Part shown: in pieces, positions 35,232 to 44,071 of the stretch
How positions within the stretch are numbered: position 1 is the first letter of the stretch
How the letters are laid out: every line of letters starts with the position of its first letter
Origin: Oceanospirillaceae bacterium
Lineage (GTDB): Bacteria; Pseudomonadota; Gammaproteobacteria; Pseudomonadales; Balneatricaceae
Assembly (NCBI GenBank): GCA_013373085.1
Contig: JABXIM010000013.1
Span: 79,204-143,203 of the forward strand
Direction: 5' to 3'
DNA length: 64,000 nucleotides
Notes under the pieces: model-generated
The model's database searches: none
Seen by the model: only the letters and a program-made list of their open reading frames with translations
Told to the model about the DNA's origin: nothing
Made by a program: the position numbers and the translations under genes

Positions 35232-35509
35232 GGCGGCAGACGTGCCTCGCACGAGGACCGTATTGCCTGTGTCCCGTTGGGGTGCGGCGGTACGGCCTAA
35301 ACGGCAAAACGGTCTATTTTGGGGCCTGTAAAAAATTTACACTTTATCTGACGTGAGGCGGACTGTGCCGGGTCGATAGCCCCTCGCAGTGCCTCCGCTT
35401 CGGGGCAAAAGCGCTGGACTCTAAATAAAGAACCTGAAACCGAAGCGGTTTAAGCACAATTGGTTATATACGTGTAAAATGCAAAAATTCAACCAATGAT
35501 CGGCAAAGA

Positions 35510-36130
35510 ATGGCGATGACGATAAGACAGGATGACATCTGTACCAGCCGCAAGGCTGCGGAGTTGCTGGGCGTTTCTGCGCGCACGGTGCAGCTATGGG
35601 CGGATGCTGGCGTCGTGGCGAGTTGGAAAACGCCCGGCGGACACCGCCGGTTCAGCCTCTCCGACGTGCGCAAGCTGGCTCAGGAGCTGATGGCGGGGCG
35701 GGGGCCGGTGTTGCCCTCATCCGACCAGAACGGCATTCAGGAACAGAATGAAAATCGGCCGATGCCGGTGCTGGTGGTTGAGGACGAGGCGACCTTGTTG
35801 CGGCTCTACGAACTCACCCTTAAAAGCTGGCAGCTGCCACTGGATCTGCATCTGGCGGACAATGGCTATTCCGGCCTGCTGACCATCGGTCAGGTTGAAC
35901 CCAGGTTACTGATTCTCGACCTCAACCTGCCGAATATCGATGGTTTTCAGATGATTTCGGCGCTCAAGCAGAGCGGTGTACTGCAGCGCATGGAGTTGAT
36001 GGTGATATCCGCGCTCGAGCCGGAAGAAGTGCTGACAAGCATGCCGGTCGGCGTCGAATGTCAGGTACTGCCTAAGCCCGTCCCCTTCGATCTGATTCGC
36101 GAGCGCGTCGAGCAGCTGCTCGCGTCCTGA
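35510..36130 (+). CDS. HTH (MerR/excisionase type) fused to response-regulator receiver
   Basis: A 206-residue protein with reversed architecture: DNA-binding part first, receiver last. Residues 12-60 are a MerR/excisionase-type winged helix (SRKAAELLGVSARTVQLWADAG, then KTPGGHRRF). A Gln/Asn-rich linker (68-84) leads to a CheY-like receiver (85-206) with acidic pair E91-D92, phosphoacceptor D137 in LLILDLNLP, S167 and K189 (LPKP). All phosphorylation residues are present, so it should work as a phospho-controlled DNA-binding protein. The next gene, 123 bases on, encodes a kinase-like protein, its possible partner. Confidence 0.82.
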   Translation: MAMTIRQDDICTSRKAAELLGVSARTVQLWADAGVVASWKTPGGHRRFSLSDVRKLAQELMAGRGPVLPSSDQNGIQEQNENRPMPVLVVEDEATLLRLYELTLKSWQLPLDLHLADNGYSGLLTIGQVEPRLLILDLNLPNIDGFQMISALKQSGVLQRMELMVISALEPEEVLTSMPVGVECQVLPKPVPFDLIRERVEQLLAS

Positions 36131-36253
36131 GCGATTTTCCCTCAAGCCTGTCTTCTGGTACGACGGTTCAGCCGACGTGCCGTCATTCTCCAAAATCGGA
36201 AAAGTTGGTAAAATCGGTCCCTCGAAAAGGATTTTGACCGGAGCAAGTGCTGT

Positions 36254-37120
36254 ATGCGGCTGCAGTTTTTCCAACGCCTGTTGGACCTGCTGGATGGCAG
36301 GGTGGTGGTAATCAACGATCGCGGCGAGATTTTGCTGGCGAGCCAGGCAGCCAGGTGGCAGCTTGGTCTGGCACCCGGTCGCAGGCTCGACCTTCTGCAC
36401 CGAGAGGGCGAGCGGGTAGTGGTGCGTCAGCCCCTGACTCAGCAACTGCATTCGGCCATTGCGCTACGCTGGCTGAAGCTCGAATTCCTGCTGCTGAAAA
36501 CGCCCAGCGTGCAGCCGCTGGCAGAAAGCCCCACCGAACTGTCGCAGCGTCATCGTGAGCTGGTTGAATTTTGTCGCCGGCCCGAGCTGCTGGCGGTGCT
36601 GCCGGCCGCGGAGCGGCGCGCGTTAAGGGCGCTGACCGGCACTGACGACGGACAGCAGTTCCAATCGATCCATGGGCAGGGTTTCGATGCGCTCGAGATG
36701 GTTCGCCTGGCACTGGCTCCACCGTTCGCAGGCAGGCCCGAGTTCTTTTTTCAGGTGCCAACTCCGCTGCTGCCGGTCGGTGGCGACCGCCAGCAACTGG
36801 CGTCGGCGCTGCGCTGTCTGAGCATGGAGCTGGTGGCCCGCCACCGCTGTCGGCGCCTGCTGGTCCGGCTGCACCAGGGCCGGAACGAGCTGCTGATTAC
36901 GGTACAGGACATCGGCGAGATGGAACTGCCCGGGATGCAGCGGCTGACGACGGCGCTAAAGTGGCGCGGGGCGTTGCTCGATCAGATGCAGGCATGCGAA
37001 GTGGTCGAGCGTTTCGGTGGGCGCCTGAAGCTGCGCGGCCCGGTCGCCCAGGGCCGCATCAGTATCGGTTTGCCCACAGCGCCCCCCCTTTCGCTCGAGG
37101 CCCTGTCGTCCCCGACATGA
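36254..37120 (+). CDS. Degenerate PAS / histidine-kinase-like protein
   Basis: A 288-residue cytosolic protein. Residues 8-50 (RVVVINDRGEILLASQAA) look like a PAS start. Residues 177-274 look like a remnant HATPase domain: GDRQQLASALRCLSMEL in place of the N-box (no Asn), QDIGEMELPG in place of the D-box DxGxG, and a good C-terminal ERFGGRLKLRG plus ISIGLP. No H-box with a phosphorylatable His is seen. ATP-binding is thus unlikely; it may be a pseudokinase or adaptor to the HTH-receiver protein upstream. GGAG lies 11 bases before the ATG. I know of no named family. Confidence 0.55.
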   Translation: MRLQFFQRLLDLLDGRVVVINDRGEILLASQAARWQLGLAPGRRLDLLHREGERVVVRQPLTQQLHSAIALRWLKLEFLLLKTPSVQPLAESPTELSQRHRELVEFCRRPELLAVLPAAERRALRALTGTDDGQQFQSIHGQGFDALEMVRLALAPPFAGRPEFFFQVPTPLLPVGGDRQQLASALRCLSMELVARHRCRRLLVRLHQGRNELLITVQDIGEMELPGMQRLTTALKWRGALLDQMQACEVVERFGGRLKLRGPVAQGRISIGLPTAPPLSLEALSSPT

Positions 37121-37139
37121 GGCTGGAAGGCAGGATCGA

Positions 37140-37952
37140 CTATACCTGCTGGCGCTTTTCCTGCCGGTACATCAGAACGCCGGCAATGGCGACGGCGAGG
37201 CTAACGATCACGACGATAATGGTCGCCAGTGCATTGATCTGCGGACTGACGCCGAGCCGTACACTCGAATACACGACCATAGGCAGCGTGGTTGCGCCGG
37301 GACCGGAGACGAAACTGGCGATTACCAGATCGTCCATCGACAGTGTGAACGCAAGTAGCCAGCCGGCCACCAGGGCTGGGGCGATAATCGGCAGGGTGAT
37401 GGCGAAAAATACCGTCATCGGTCGCGCGCCGAGGTCCAGCGCGGCTTCTTCCAGGGACTTGTCCATGTGCGCAAGGCGGCTGCGTACCACCACCGTGACA
37501 TAGGCCATCGAAAAGGTGATATGCGCCAGCGTGATGGTGGTCTGGCCGCGTCCCTCTGGCCAGCCGATCAGGTCTTCCATCGAGACGAACAGCAACAGCA
37601 GCGAAAGGCCGATGATGACGTCTGGCATCACCATTGGCGCTGCGACCATGGTTTCGAGGGTAGTGCGACCACGGAAGCGGCGGTAGCGCACCAGCGCCAT
37701 CGCGGCCAGGGTGCCCAGTACTACGGCGAGGCTGGCGTTGACGGCGGCGATCTTGACGCTGAGCCAGGCCGCGCCGAGGATCTGCTCGTTATCGAGCAGC
37801 TCGAAGTACCACTTGGTACTGAAGCCTCCCCAGACAGTGACCAGCCGGCTTTCGTTGAACGAATAGACCATCAGCGACAGGATCGGCCCGTAAAGGAAGG
37901 CGTAGCCGAACAGCAGCACGGTCATCAGCAGCGGAGAGCGTTTCAGCATCAC
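37140..37952 (-). CDS. potI: Putrescine/spermidine ABC transporter permease (PotI/PotC type)
   Basis: A 270-residue inner-membrane permease with six helices and the ABC-permease EAA loop (SLEEAALDLGARPMTVFFAITLPIIAPAL). The N-terminal FLYGPILSLMVYSFNESR is characteristic of PotC/PotI. Its start overlaps the potH stop by four bases. It is the last gene of potFGHI, an importer of polyamines across the inner membrane. Confidence 0.92.
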   Translation of the reverse strand: MMLKRSPLLMTVLLFGYAFLYGPILSLMVYSFNESRLVTVWGGFSTKWYFELLDNEQILGAAWLSVKIAAVNASLAVVLGTLAAMALVRYRRFRGRTTLETMVAAPMVMPDVIIGLSLLLLFVSMEDLIGWPEGRGQTTITLAHITFSMAYVTVVVRSRLAHMDKSLEEAALDLGARPMTVFFAITLPIIAPALVAGWLLAFTLSMDDLVIASFVSGPGATTLPMVVYSSVRLGVSPQINALATIIVVIVSLAVAIAGVLMYRQEKRQQV

Positions 37953-38851
37953 TGCACCTCCTCATTGCGCTGCTCGTAATGCCGCAGCAGCATGAACGGG
38001 ATGATCAGCACCACCAGCAGCACGGCCGCGAGTGCCGATGCCAGCGGCCAGTCCTTGTTGCTGAAGAATTCGGTCCACATCAGCTTGCCCAGCATCAGGG
38101 TGTTGGGGCCTCCGAGAAGATCCGGAATCACGAATTCGCCCATGACCGGGATGAATACCAACATGGCGCCGGCGAACACGCCCGGCAGCGACAGCGGCAG
38201 CGTGATGGTCAGGAACTGTTTCCAGGGGCGGCAGCCGAGATCGGCGGCCGCTTCCAGCAGCGTAAGGTCAAGGCGGATCAGGGTCGCATACAGCGGCAGG
38301 ACCATGAAGGGCAGGTAGCTGTAGACGATACCGATGTAGACCGCGACCGGGGTGTGCAGTATCTCCAGCGGACTGTCGATAACACCGAGCGCCATCAATG
38401 CCTGGTTGATCAGACCGTTGTTCTTCAGAATGCCGATCCAGGCATAGACCCGTATCAGGAACGAGGTCCAGAACGGCAGTATGATCAGCATCATCAACGG
38501 CAGGCGCCAGTGGCGCGGTGCGCGGGCGATGGCGTAGGCCATCGGGTAACCGAGCAGCAGTGTCAGCAGCGTCGAGAAAGCGGCGATCTCCAGCGAGCTG
38601 ATCAGCGCCTTGACGTAGAGGCTGTCCTCGAGCAGTAGCTGGTAGTTGCCAAGATTGACCGCCAGCATCACCAGACCGTCCTGGAATTCACGCACGATAT
38701 CCAGATACGGCGGCTGCGCCAGCGCCGACTCCGAAAGGCTCAGCTTGAGCACGAACAGGAATGGCAGCAGGAAGAACAGGCCAAGCCAGAACCAGGGGAT
38801 GCCGATGATTAGCTGGCGACCATTGGGGTGGGGGAGTGAGGGCCGCTTCAT
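37949..38851 (-). CDS. potH: Putrescine/spermidine ABC transporter permease (PotH/PotB type)
   Basis: A 300-residue permease, six helices, EAA loop LLEAAADLGCRPWKQFLTITLPLSLPG. It forms the heterodimeric channel with PotI. The ATG at 38851 overlaps the ATPase gene's stop as ATGA, so the long frame upstream is not used. The C-terminal GEFVIPDLLGGPNTLMLGKLMWTEFFSNKDWP region is typical of PotB/PotH. Confidence 0.93.
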   Translation of the reverse strand: MKRPSLPHPNGRQLIIGIPWFWLGLFFLLPFLFVLKLSLSESALAQPPYLDIVREFQDGLVMLAVNLGNYQLLLEDSLYVKALISSLEIAAFSTLLTLLLGYPMAYAIARAPRHWRLPLMMLIILPFWTSFLIRVYAWIGILKNNGLINQALMALGVIDSPLEILHTPVAVYIGIVYSYLPFMVLPLYATLIRLDLTLLEAAADLGCRPWKQFLTITLPLSLPGVFAGAMLVFIPVMGEFVIPDLLGGPNTLMLGKLMWTEFFSNKDWPLASALAAVLLVVLIIPFMLLRHYEQRNEEVQ

Positions 38852-39984
38852 TCGACCAGGGCCCCGCAGCTGTCGGGCTGCCAGCTGATGGTCACATGCT
38901 GGTCCCAGGTCAGCGGCTGTTCGGCCAGCGCCTGCACGTTCGACTGGGTGAACTGGACCCGCTTGCCGCCGGGCAGTTCCAGGTGGTAGATCGAGACACC
39001 GCCGAGGTAGGCGATCTCGCGGATCACGCCGCTGAGCTGGTTCGGCCCCTGTTCTCCGGGCGGCAGCAGACGGATTTTTTCCGGTCGCACCGCCAGGCAC
39101 AGCTCCATTCCCGCGACCATCTTGCGGCTGTCGCGTACCCGCAGCTGAGTGCCGGCCTCGTCGCACTGCAACACCACTTCGTCGCCTCGCTGTTCGACCA
39201 CCACGCCTTCGAACAGATTGACGGAACCGATGAAATTGGCGGCATAGCGGCTGGCGGGAAACTCGTACAGGCGCCTTGGCGCATCGACCTGTTCGACGCG
39301 GCCTTCACGCATCAGGGCGATGCGTGATGACATCGTCATCGCCTCTTCCTGATCGTGGGTGACGATGATAAAGGTGATGCCGAGGCGTTCCTGGATATTG
39401 ACCAGCTCGAACTGGGTTTTCTCGCGCAGTTTCTTGTCCAGTGCGCCAAGCGGCTCGTCCAGCAGCAGGATGCGTGGGTGCTTGGCCAGGGCCCGGGCCA
39501 GCGCCACGCGCTGGCGCTGACCGCCTGAAAGCTGGCTCGGCTTGCGCCGGGCGAAGGCGCTGATCTGCACCAGCTCCATCATATCCTGGACCCGTGCGTC
39601 GCGCTCGCTGCGCGGCATGCCTTCCTGCTTCAGACCAAAGGCGATGTTGTCCGCAACAGTCATATGCGGAAACAGCGCGTAGGACTGAAACATCATGTTG
39701 ATCGGGCGTTCGTAAGGCGGTATCGCAGTGACGTCAATGCCGTCGATCAGTATCCGGCCGCTGGTCGGTGTTTCGAAACCGGCGAGCATGCGCAAAAGCG
39801 TGGTCTTGCCACAGCCGGAAGGACCCAGCAACGAGAAGAATTCACCCTGATGGATATCGAGGCTGACATCGTCCACCGCATAGGTCGGGCCAAAAGCCTT
39901 GGTGACGCTGTCGATCCGGATGGCCGGTTCCGCGCCGCTCGAATGCCTGTCGGTGTCGCGGGACAAGTTACGTGCCTGGTTCAT
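38848..39984 (-). CDS. potG: Polyamine ABC transporter ATP-binding protein
   Basis: A 378-residue ATPase. The Walker A is GPSGCGKTT, the ABC signature LSGGQRQRVALARAL, the Walker B ILLLDEPLGALD, and the switch His lies in VTHDQEEAM. A C-terminal TOBE domain (about residues 270-378) follows. Start ATG 39984 is chosen; the AGGAG is 14 bases away, a long gap, but no other in-frame start fits, and the ATG at 40032 is inside the hairpin after potF. It energises PotH/PotI. Confidence 0.94.
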   Translation of the reverse strand: MNQARNLSRDTDRHSSGAEPAIRIDSVTKAFGPTYAVDDVSLDIHQGEFFSLLGPSGCGKTTLLRMLAGFETPTSGRILIDGIDVTAIPPYERPINMMFQSYALFPHMTVADNIAFGLKQEGMPRSERDARVQDMMELVQISAFARRKPSQLSGGQRQRVALARALAKHPRILLLDEPLGALDKKLREKTQFELVNIQERLGITFIIVTHDQEEAMTMSSRIALMREGRVEQVDAPRRLYEFPASRYAANFIGSVNLFEGVVVEQRGDEVVLQCDEAGTQLRVRDSRKMVAGMELCLAVRPEKIRLLPPGEQGPNQLSGVIREIAYLGGVSIYHLELPGGKRVQFTQSNVQALAEQPLTWDQHVTISWQPDSCGALVE

Positions 39985-40012
39985 TGGCTCAGGTCTTGCT
40001 CCTAGAACGAGA

Positions 40013-40032
40013 ATGCCCCCTTGCGGGGGCAT
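40013..40032 (-). terminator. Hairpin between potF and potG
   Basis: On the minus strand ATGCCCCC and GGGGGCAT form a perfect 8-bp stem closed by GCAA, a GNRA tetraloop. It stands 10 bases after the potF stop and lacks a U-run. Such hairpins protect the mRNA of the binding protein or partly stop transcription, giving more PotF than transporter. Confidence 0.7.
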
Positions 40033-40042
40033 CGGAAGGGTT

Positions 40043-41146
40043 TTACTGACCGGTCTTTATCCGGGTCCAGAGGCGGTTGATCGACTTGGTTTCGCGGTCG
40101 CTGGGCGTTTTCAGCGTGATGAAGCGTTCGCGGGTGGCCTGCGGCGGATAGATGCCCGGATCCTGACGGATTTCCTCGTCGACCAGGTCCGTTGCCGCGG
40201 CGTTGGCGTTGGCGTAAGCCACGTAGTTGCTGATCGGTGCGATGACGTCGGGACGCATCAGGAAATCGATGAACTTCAGCGCCGCACCCGGGTTCGGGGC
40301 GTCGGCCGGAATCGCCATGACGTCGGTCCAGACCACGGCGCCTTCCGACGGCACCAGGTAAGCGATCTCGACATTGTTGCCGGCTTCGGCGGCGCGGTCA
40401 CGGGCCTGCAGCACGTCGCCGCTGTAGCCGTGGGCAACGCACAGATCGCCGTTGGCCAGGTCGTTGATGTACTGCGAGCTGTGGAAGTAACGGATGTTCG
40501 GGCGCACGGCGTTGACGACCGCAGCGGCTTCGTCGAGCGCTTCGCGGCCGTAGTCGTTCGGGTCCTTGCCCAGGTAGGCGCGGGCCGCGACCAGCACTTC
40601 GGTCGGGTCGTCCATCAGCGATATGCCACAGCTGGCCAGCTTGGCCGTCACCTCGGGGTCGAACAGCAGATGCCAGCTGTCGAGCGCCGCGTCCTCACCC
40701 AGTAGTTCGCGTACCTTGGTGACGTTGATGCCGATGCCGGTGGTACCCCACATGTACGGCACCAGATACTTGTGGCCTTCGTCGATGTCACCGAGGGAGC
40801 CGAGGATCACCGGGTCGAGGTTGGCGTAATTGCTCAGTTTTTCCTTGTCCAGCGGTTGCAGGATACCGGCCTTGAGCTGGCGGTCCGCAAAGGGGCGGGC
40901 GGTCGGGAAAATCAGGTCGTAACCGCTGTGACCGGCCAGTAGTTTGGCCTCGAGCACCTCGTTGGAGTCGTAGACGTCGTAAAGGACCTTGATGCCGGTC
41001 TCCTGCTGGAACCGATCCAGGGTATCTTCGGCGATATAATCGGACCAGTTGTAAACGTGCAGTTCTTCTTCCGCCGTGGCCTGAGCGGCAACGCCCAGTG
41101 CAAGGGCGGCGGCAAGCGCTTTCAAACCAAAAGACCAGCTCTTCAT
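40043..41146 (-). CDS. potF: Putrescine/spermidine periplasmic binding protein
   Basis: A 367-residue solute-binding protein. Residues 1-25 are a Sec signal peptide ending at ATA/EEE. The mature start LHVYNWSDYIAEDTLDRFQQETGIKV is the mark of PotD/PotF, in which Trp and Tyr of this motif touch the polyamine. VPYMWGTTGIGIN and WTDVMAIPADAPN are further family segments. It delivers polyamine to PotGHI. It is first in the operon, and a hairpin separates it from potG. Confidence 0.95.
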   Translation of the reverse strand: MKSWSFGLKALAAALALGVAAQATAEEELHVYNWSDYIAEDTLDRFQQETGIKVLYDVYDSNEVLEAKLLAGHSGYDLIFPTARPFADRQLKAGILQPLDKEKLSNYANLDPVILGSLGDIDEGHKYLVPYMWGTTGIGINVTKVRELLGEDAALDSWHLLFDPEVTAKLASCGISLMDDPTEVLVAARAYLGKDPNDYGREALDEAAAVVNAVRPNIRYFHSSQYINDLANGDLCVAHGYSGDVLQARDRAAEAGNNVEIAYLVPSEGAVVWTDVMAIPADAPNPGAALKFIDFLMRPDVIAPISNYVAYANANAAATDLVDEEIRQDPGIYPPQATRERFITLKTPSDRETKSINRLWTRIKTGQ

Positions 41147-41625
41147 CGAATGGGCTCCCCCATCTGCAGTGAGTACAAAGAAAGCTGAAACAATCCGCTG
41201 TGCAGGGCCTCTCCCAGCCCGGCGCCAGCGGCTGTTTTACAGCGCCGAATATGAACAAAACGCGAAAAAAACACCAACATTTTTTATCGACTCCGGCGAG
41301 TTTTTTCAGCCACCGTACGGGGCCAATTCGCCGGCGTCGGAGGGACCTGCGCAGCGTGGCGGGCAAGATTTAAGCTAGTTAGCGGCTTGTGGCACGTCAA
41401 GCCAGACAGGGGACGGAGCGGGCAAATGCAGAACCGGCTCTTCGCGTGTATTTCATGATGTCATAAAGCCGATCCTTCATCACCTGTCAGCAGGGTGCCT
41501 TATGCCAACGGCCTGCTACTGAATGAGGTTCGGAGCACGAAACCGGCTGAAGAAGGCGCGCTTCGCGGAGCGGCACGGGCATCGGTTATACTGCTGCGTC
41601 CCCATCACGGCAATCGGGTAACCGC
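41147..41625. other. 479-base intergenic region, potF promoter side
   Basis: This gap separates two divergent genes (potF and the EVE gene). It has an AT-rich part around 41255-41305 probably holding the potF promoter, and an ATGATGTCAT near-palindrome at about 41455. I see no gene, RNA or repeat with support. Confidence 0.4.
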
Positions 41626-42087
41626 ATGCACTACTGGCTATTCAAGACTGAACCCGATGTTTTCGGGATCGACGATCTCGCTGCCGCGCCCGGGCAGACT
41701 GCGCGCTGGGACGAAATCAGAAACTTCCAGGCGCGCAATTTTTTACGTGACCGGGTGCGGCCCGGCGACCAGGTACTGATCTATCACAGCAGTTGCAGGC
41801 AGGTCGGCGTTGCCGGAATCGCCGAGGTGGTTAGCGAGCCCTATGCCGACCCCAGTCAGTTCGATCCCGATCACCCGCTGTTCGACACCAAGGCGGCTCC
41901 CGGGGCACCACGCTGGTACTGTGTCGATGTGCGTCTGTCCCAGCGTTTTGCCCGTGTGCTGCCGCTCAAGGCGTTGAAGCAGGTGCCGGAACTCTCCGAA
42001 ATGGTGCTGCTGCGGCAGGGACGGCTGTCGGTGCAGCCGGTGCGAGCCGAGGAATGGCATTGTATTCAAGGGTTAGTTGCCAGTTGA
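41626..42087 (+). CDS. EVE domain protein
   Basis: A 153-residue protein made of a single EVE domain (PUA-like fold). It has the classic start MHYWLFKTEP, WDEIRNFQARNFLRD, GDQVLIYHSSC and the later W-Y motif. EVE proteins bind modified bases in DNA or RNA in an aromatic pocket; in bacteria their cellular role is mostly unassigned, and some take part in defence. No restriction genes lie nearby. It is a single gene, next to a diguanylate cyclase. Confidence 0.9.
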   Translation: MHYWLFKTEPDVFGIDDLAAAPGQTARWDEIRNFQARNFLRDRVRPGDQVLIYHSSCRQVGVAGIAEVVSEPYADPSQFDPDHPLFDTKAAPGAPRWYCVDVRLSQRFARVLPLKALKQVPELSEMVLLRQGRLSVQPVRAEEWHCIQGLVAS

Positions 42088-42371
42088 TATTTATTCATTA
42101 AAAAGCAGATTTTTTGTCGCCTTATTCCGACATAAATGCAGGGGCTATGGTGCGTAAAAATGGATTCTTACGCTTAGTGCCCCGTATTATGGTCATCCTC
42201 CATCGTGACCGATAAGATTGAAATTTCCGACTTTACCGGATATCGTGAGTGAAAATCATACCGTCGGTTTCTTTCGCGTAGCGACGAGACCATCCGCCAA
42301 GCCAATCAGCGGCAAGCCTGGCCAGGCGAGGCTTCAGTCGCGCAACAAGTCTCTCACTGCTGGTTGAGGAC

Positions 42372-43760
42372 ATGATCGGGTTCAGGGTTCGGGCGCTGAT
42401 GCGTCAACTGATGTTGCCCGGGATGGGCATTCTGCTGGTCATGATCGGTGGCATTCTGGTGACCGAATACGTCGCCCGGCTCGCAGCAGACCGGGTGTAT
42501 GAAGCCCACCGCCGTGAAACTCAGGCACGTCTTTCCGAGCTGCGAGCGCGGCTGGAAGGCGAAATCAACTCAGTGCTCTATTTCACCCAGGGCATGACCT
42601 CGCTGCTGCTTTTCCGCCCCAACATTACCCGAAGCGAGTTCGATCTGGTCGCGGCGCATACGGTGCGCGGCAGTCGGCCAATCCGCAATATCGCGCTGGC
42701 ACCGGATAACATCATCCGCTTCATTTTCCCGCTCGAAGGCAATGAAAAAGCCCTCGGACTCGACTACCGCAAGAACCCGGCACAATGGCCGGCGGTCAAG
42801 CGGGCGATGGAGGAAGGCATCACCACGGTCGCCGGTCCCCTGGCGCTGGTGCAGGGGGGGATTGGCCTGATTGCCCGCACGCCGGTCTTTATCGATGAGG
42901 GCAAGGAAACCCGTTACTGGGGCATGGCGTCGATCGTGATCGACATGGAAACGTTACTGCGGGAAGCCGGAGTCTTCGATGCCGATGCGCCGGCCAAGCT
43001 GGCAATGCGCGGCATCGATGGCCTGGGCGCGGATGGTGCACAGTTTTTCGGCCCAGAGGGGCTGTTCGACGAGGCCGGTATCCTGACCCAGGAGGTGACC
43101 TTTCAGCGCAACCGCTGGCAGCTCGGGGTGATGCCCGAGGTGGCCGACGGAGAGGCGGCGGCCATGCGTGTCCGGATTCTCGCCTACGGCCTGCTGCTGA
43201 TCATCGTGGCGCTGCTGCTGCAGTTGCTGCGTACCTTTCGCAACGTCGAAAGACGGGCAACCCGGGACCCGTTGACCGGGCTGCCCAACCGTCGGCTGTT
43301 GCTCGAGCGGGCAGATCAGCTGGTGGCGCTGGGGCGGCGTGGCCGGCTCGATTTCTGTCTCTGCTATGTCGATCTCAACGGCTTCAAGCCGGTCAACGAC
43401 ACCTACGGCCACCACGCCGGTGACCTGGTGCTGCTTGAGGTCGCTGCGCGTCTGCGCAAGGTGTCCCGCGCGTCGGATACGGTGGCGCGGACCGGCGGCG
43501 ACGAGTTTGTGCTGCTGTTGCCGGGGGTGGGCAGTGCTCAGGAGGCGGAGCTGATCGTGGGCAAGCTGCAGCAGGTGCTGCGCGAACCCGTGGTGTGCGA
43601 CGCCGATCGTATCTCGATCGGTGCCAGCATGGGCTGGGCGCTGTTCCCGCAGGAAGCGGACGATCTCGAAGGTCTGATGGCGCTGGCCGACAGCCGGATG
43701 TACAAGATGAAGGCGGAAAAGCGCAGGCTGGCGCCACAGGTCGCCGGCCTGCCGTTGTAA
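42372..43760 (+). CDS. Diguanylate cyclase with CHASE sensor domain
   Basis: A 462-residue inner-membrane enzyme. Helices at about residues 14-33 and 267-285 flank a periplasmic CHASE-type domain (RLSELRARLEGEINSVLYFTQGMTSLL..., NIALAPDNIIRFIFPLEGNEKALGLDY). The C-terminal GGDEF domain begins at RDPLTGLPNRR, with active site GGDEF at about 375-379 and an RASD inhibitory I-site before it. It should make cyclic di-GMP in response to an external small molecule, and is expected to be feedback-inhibited. It is the second cyclase of the window; no phosphodiesterase is present. Confidence 0.9.
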   Translation: MIGFRVRALMRQLMLPGMGILLVMIGGILVTEYVARLAADRVYEAHRRETQARLSELRARLEGEINSVLYFTQGMTSLLLFRPNITRSEFDLVAAHTVRGSRPIRNIALAPDNIIRFIFPLEGNEKALGLDYRKNPAQWPAVKRAMEEGITTVAGPLALVQGGIGLIARTPVFIDEGKETRYWGMASIVIDMETLLREAGVFDADAPAKLAMRGIDGLGADGAQFFGPEGLFDEAGILTQEVTFQRNRWQLGVMPEVADGEAAAMRVRILAYGLLLIIVALLLQLLRTFRNVERRATRDPLTGLPNRRLLLERADQLVALGRRGRLDFCLCYVDLNGFKPVNDTYGHHAGDLVLLEVAARLRKVSRASDTVARTGGDEFVLLLPGVGSAQEAELIVGKLQQVLREPVVCDADRISIGASMGWALFPQEADDLEGLMALADSRMYKMKAEKRRLAPQVAGLPL

Positions 43761-43765
43761 GCGCC

Positions 43766-44071
43766 TCAGCCTTGTTCGAGGAACCGCTCCAGCCGCTGGC
43801 GCAGCCGGCGGTTTTCCAGCCGAGTGTGCTCCAGTTCGTCCAGCAGCTCGAGCGCCAGCGCGGTACCGGACCAGTTGATGCCGAGGTCCCGGTGCAGGCG
43901 CGAAGCGCGGCGGGCCCGGGCTACCAGCCGGGCTTCGAAGCGCCATTCCTCCGTCACCTGCCCGCCGGGCACCAGAATGCCTTCTTCGACCATACGCAGC
44001 AGGCTGTCGGCTGGCAGCTCCGTGGCCTGGCTGAATTCCTCAAACGTCAGCTCGATCAGGACTGGGTTCAT
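43766..44071 (-). CDS. cbpM: Chaperone modulator CbpM
   Basis: A 101-residue small protein that binds the J domain of CbpA and inhibits its DnaK cochaperone and DNA-binding activity. The N-terminal part is MerR-like (LTFEEFSQATELPADSLLRMVEEGIL) and the C-terminal part is a coiled coil (ALELLDELEHTRLENRRLRQRLERFL). The start codon shares its A with the stop of cbpA (TGATG), with GGAG upstream, so the two are coupled. Length matches E. coli CbpM (101). Confidence 0.9.
   Translation of the reverse strand: MNPVLIELTFEEFSQATELPADSLLRMVEEGILVPGGQVTEEWRFEARLVARARRASRLHRDLGINWSGTALALELLDELEHTRLENRRLRQRLERFLEQG

Noticed and set aside
38848..40032. Upstream ATG at 40032 as potG start
   Set aside because: That ATG is part of the hairpin after potF and has no ribosome site; it would add 16 unconserved residues.
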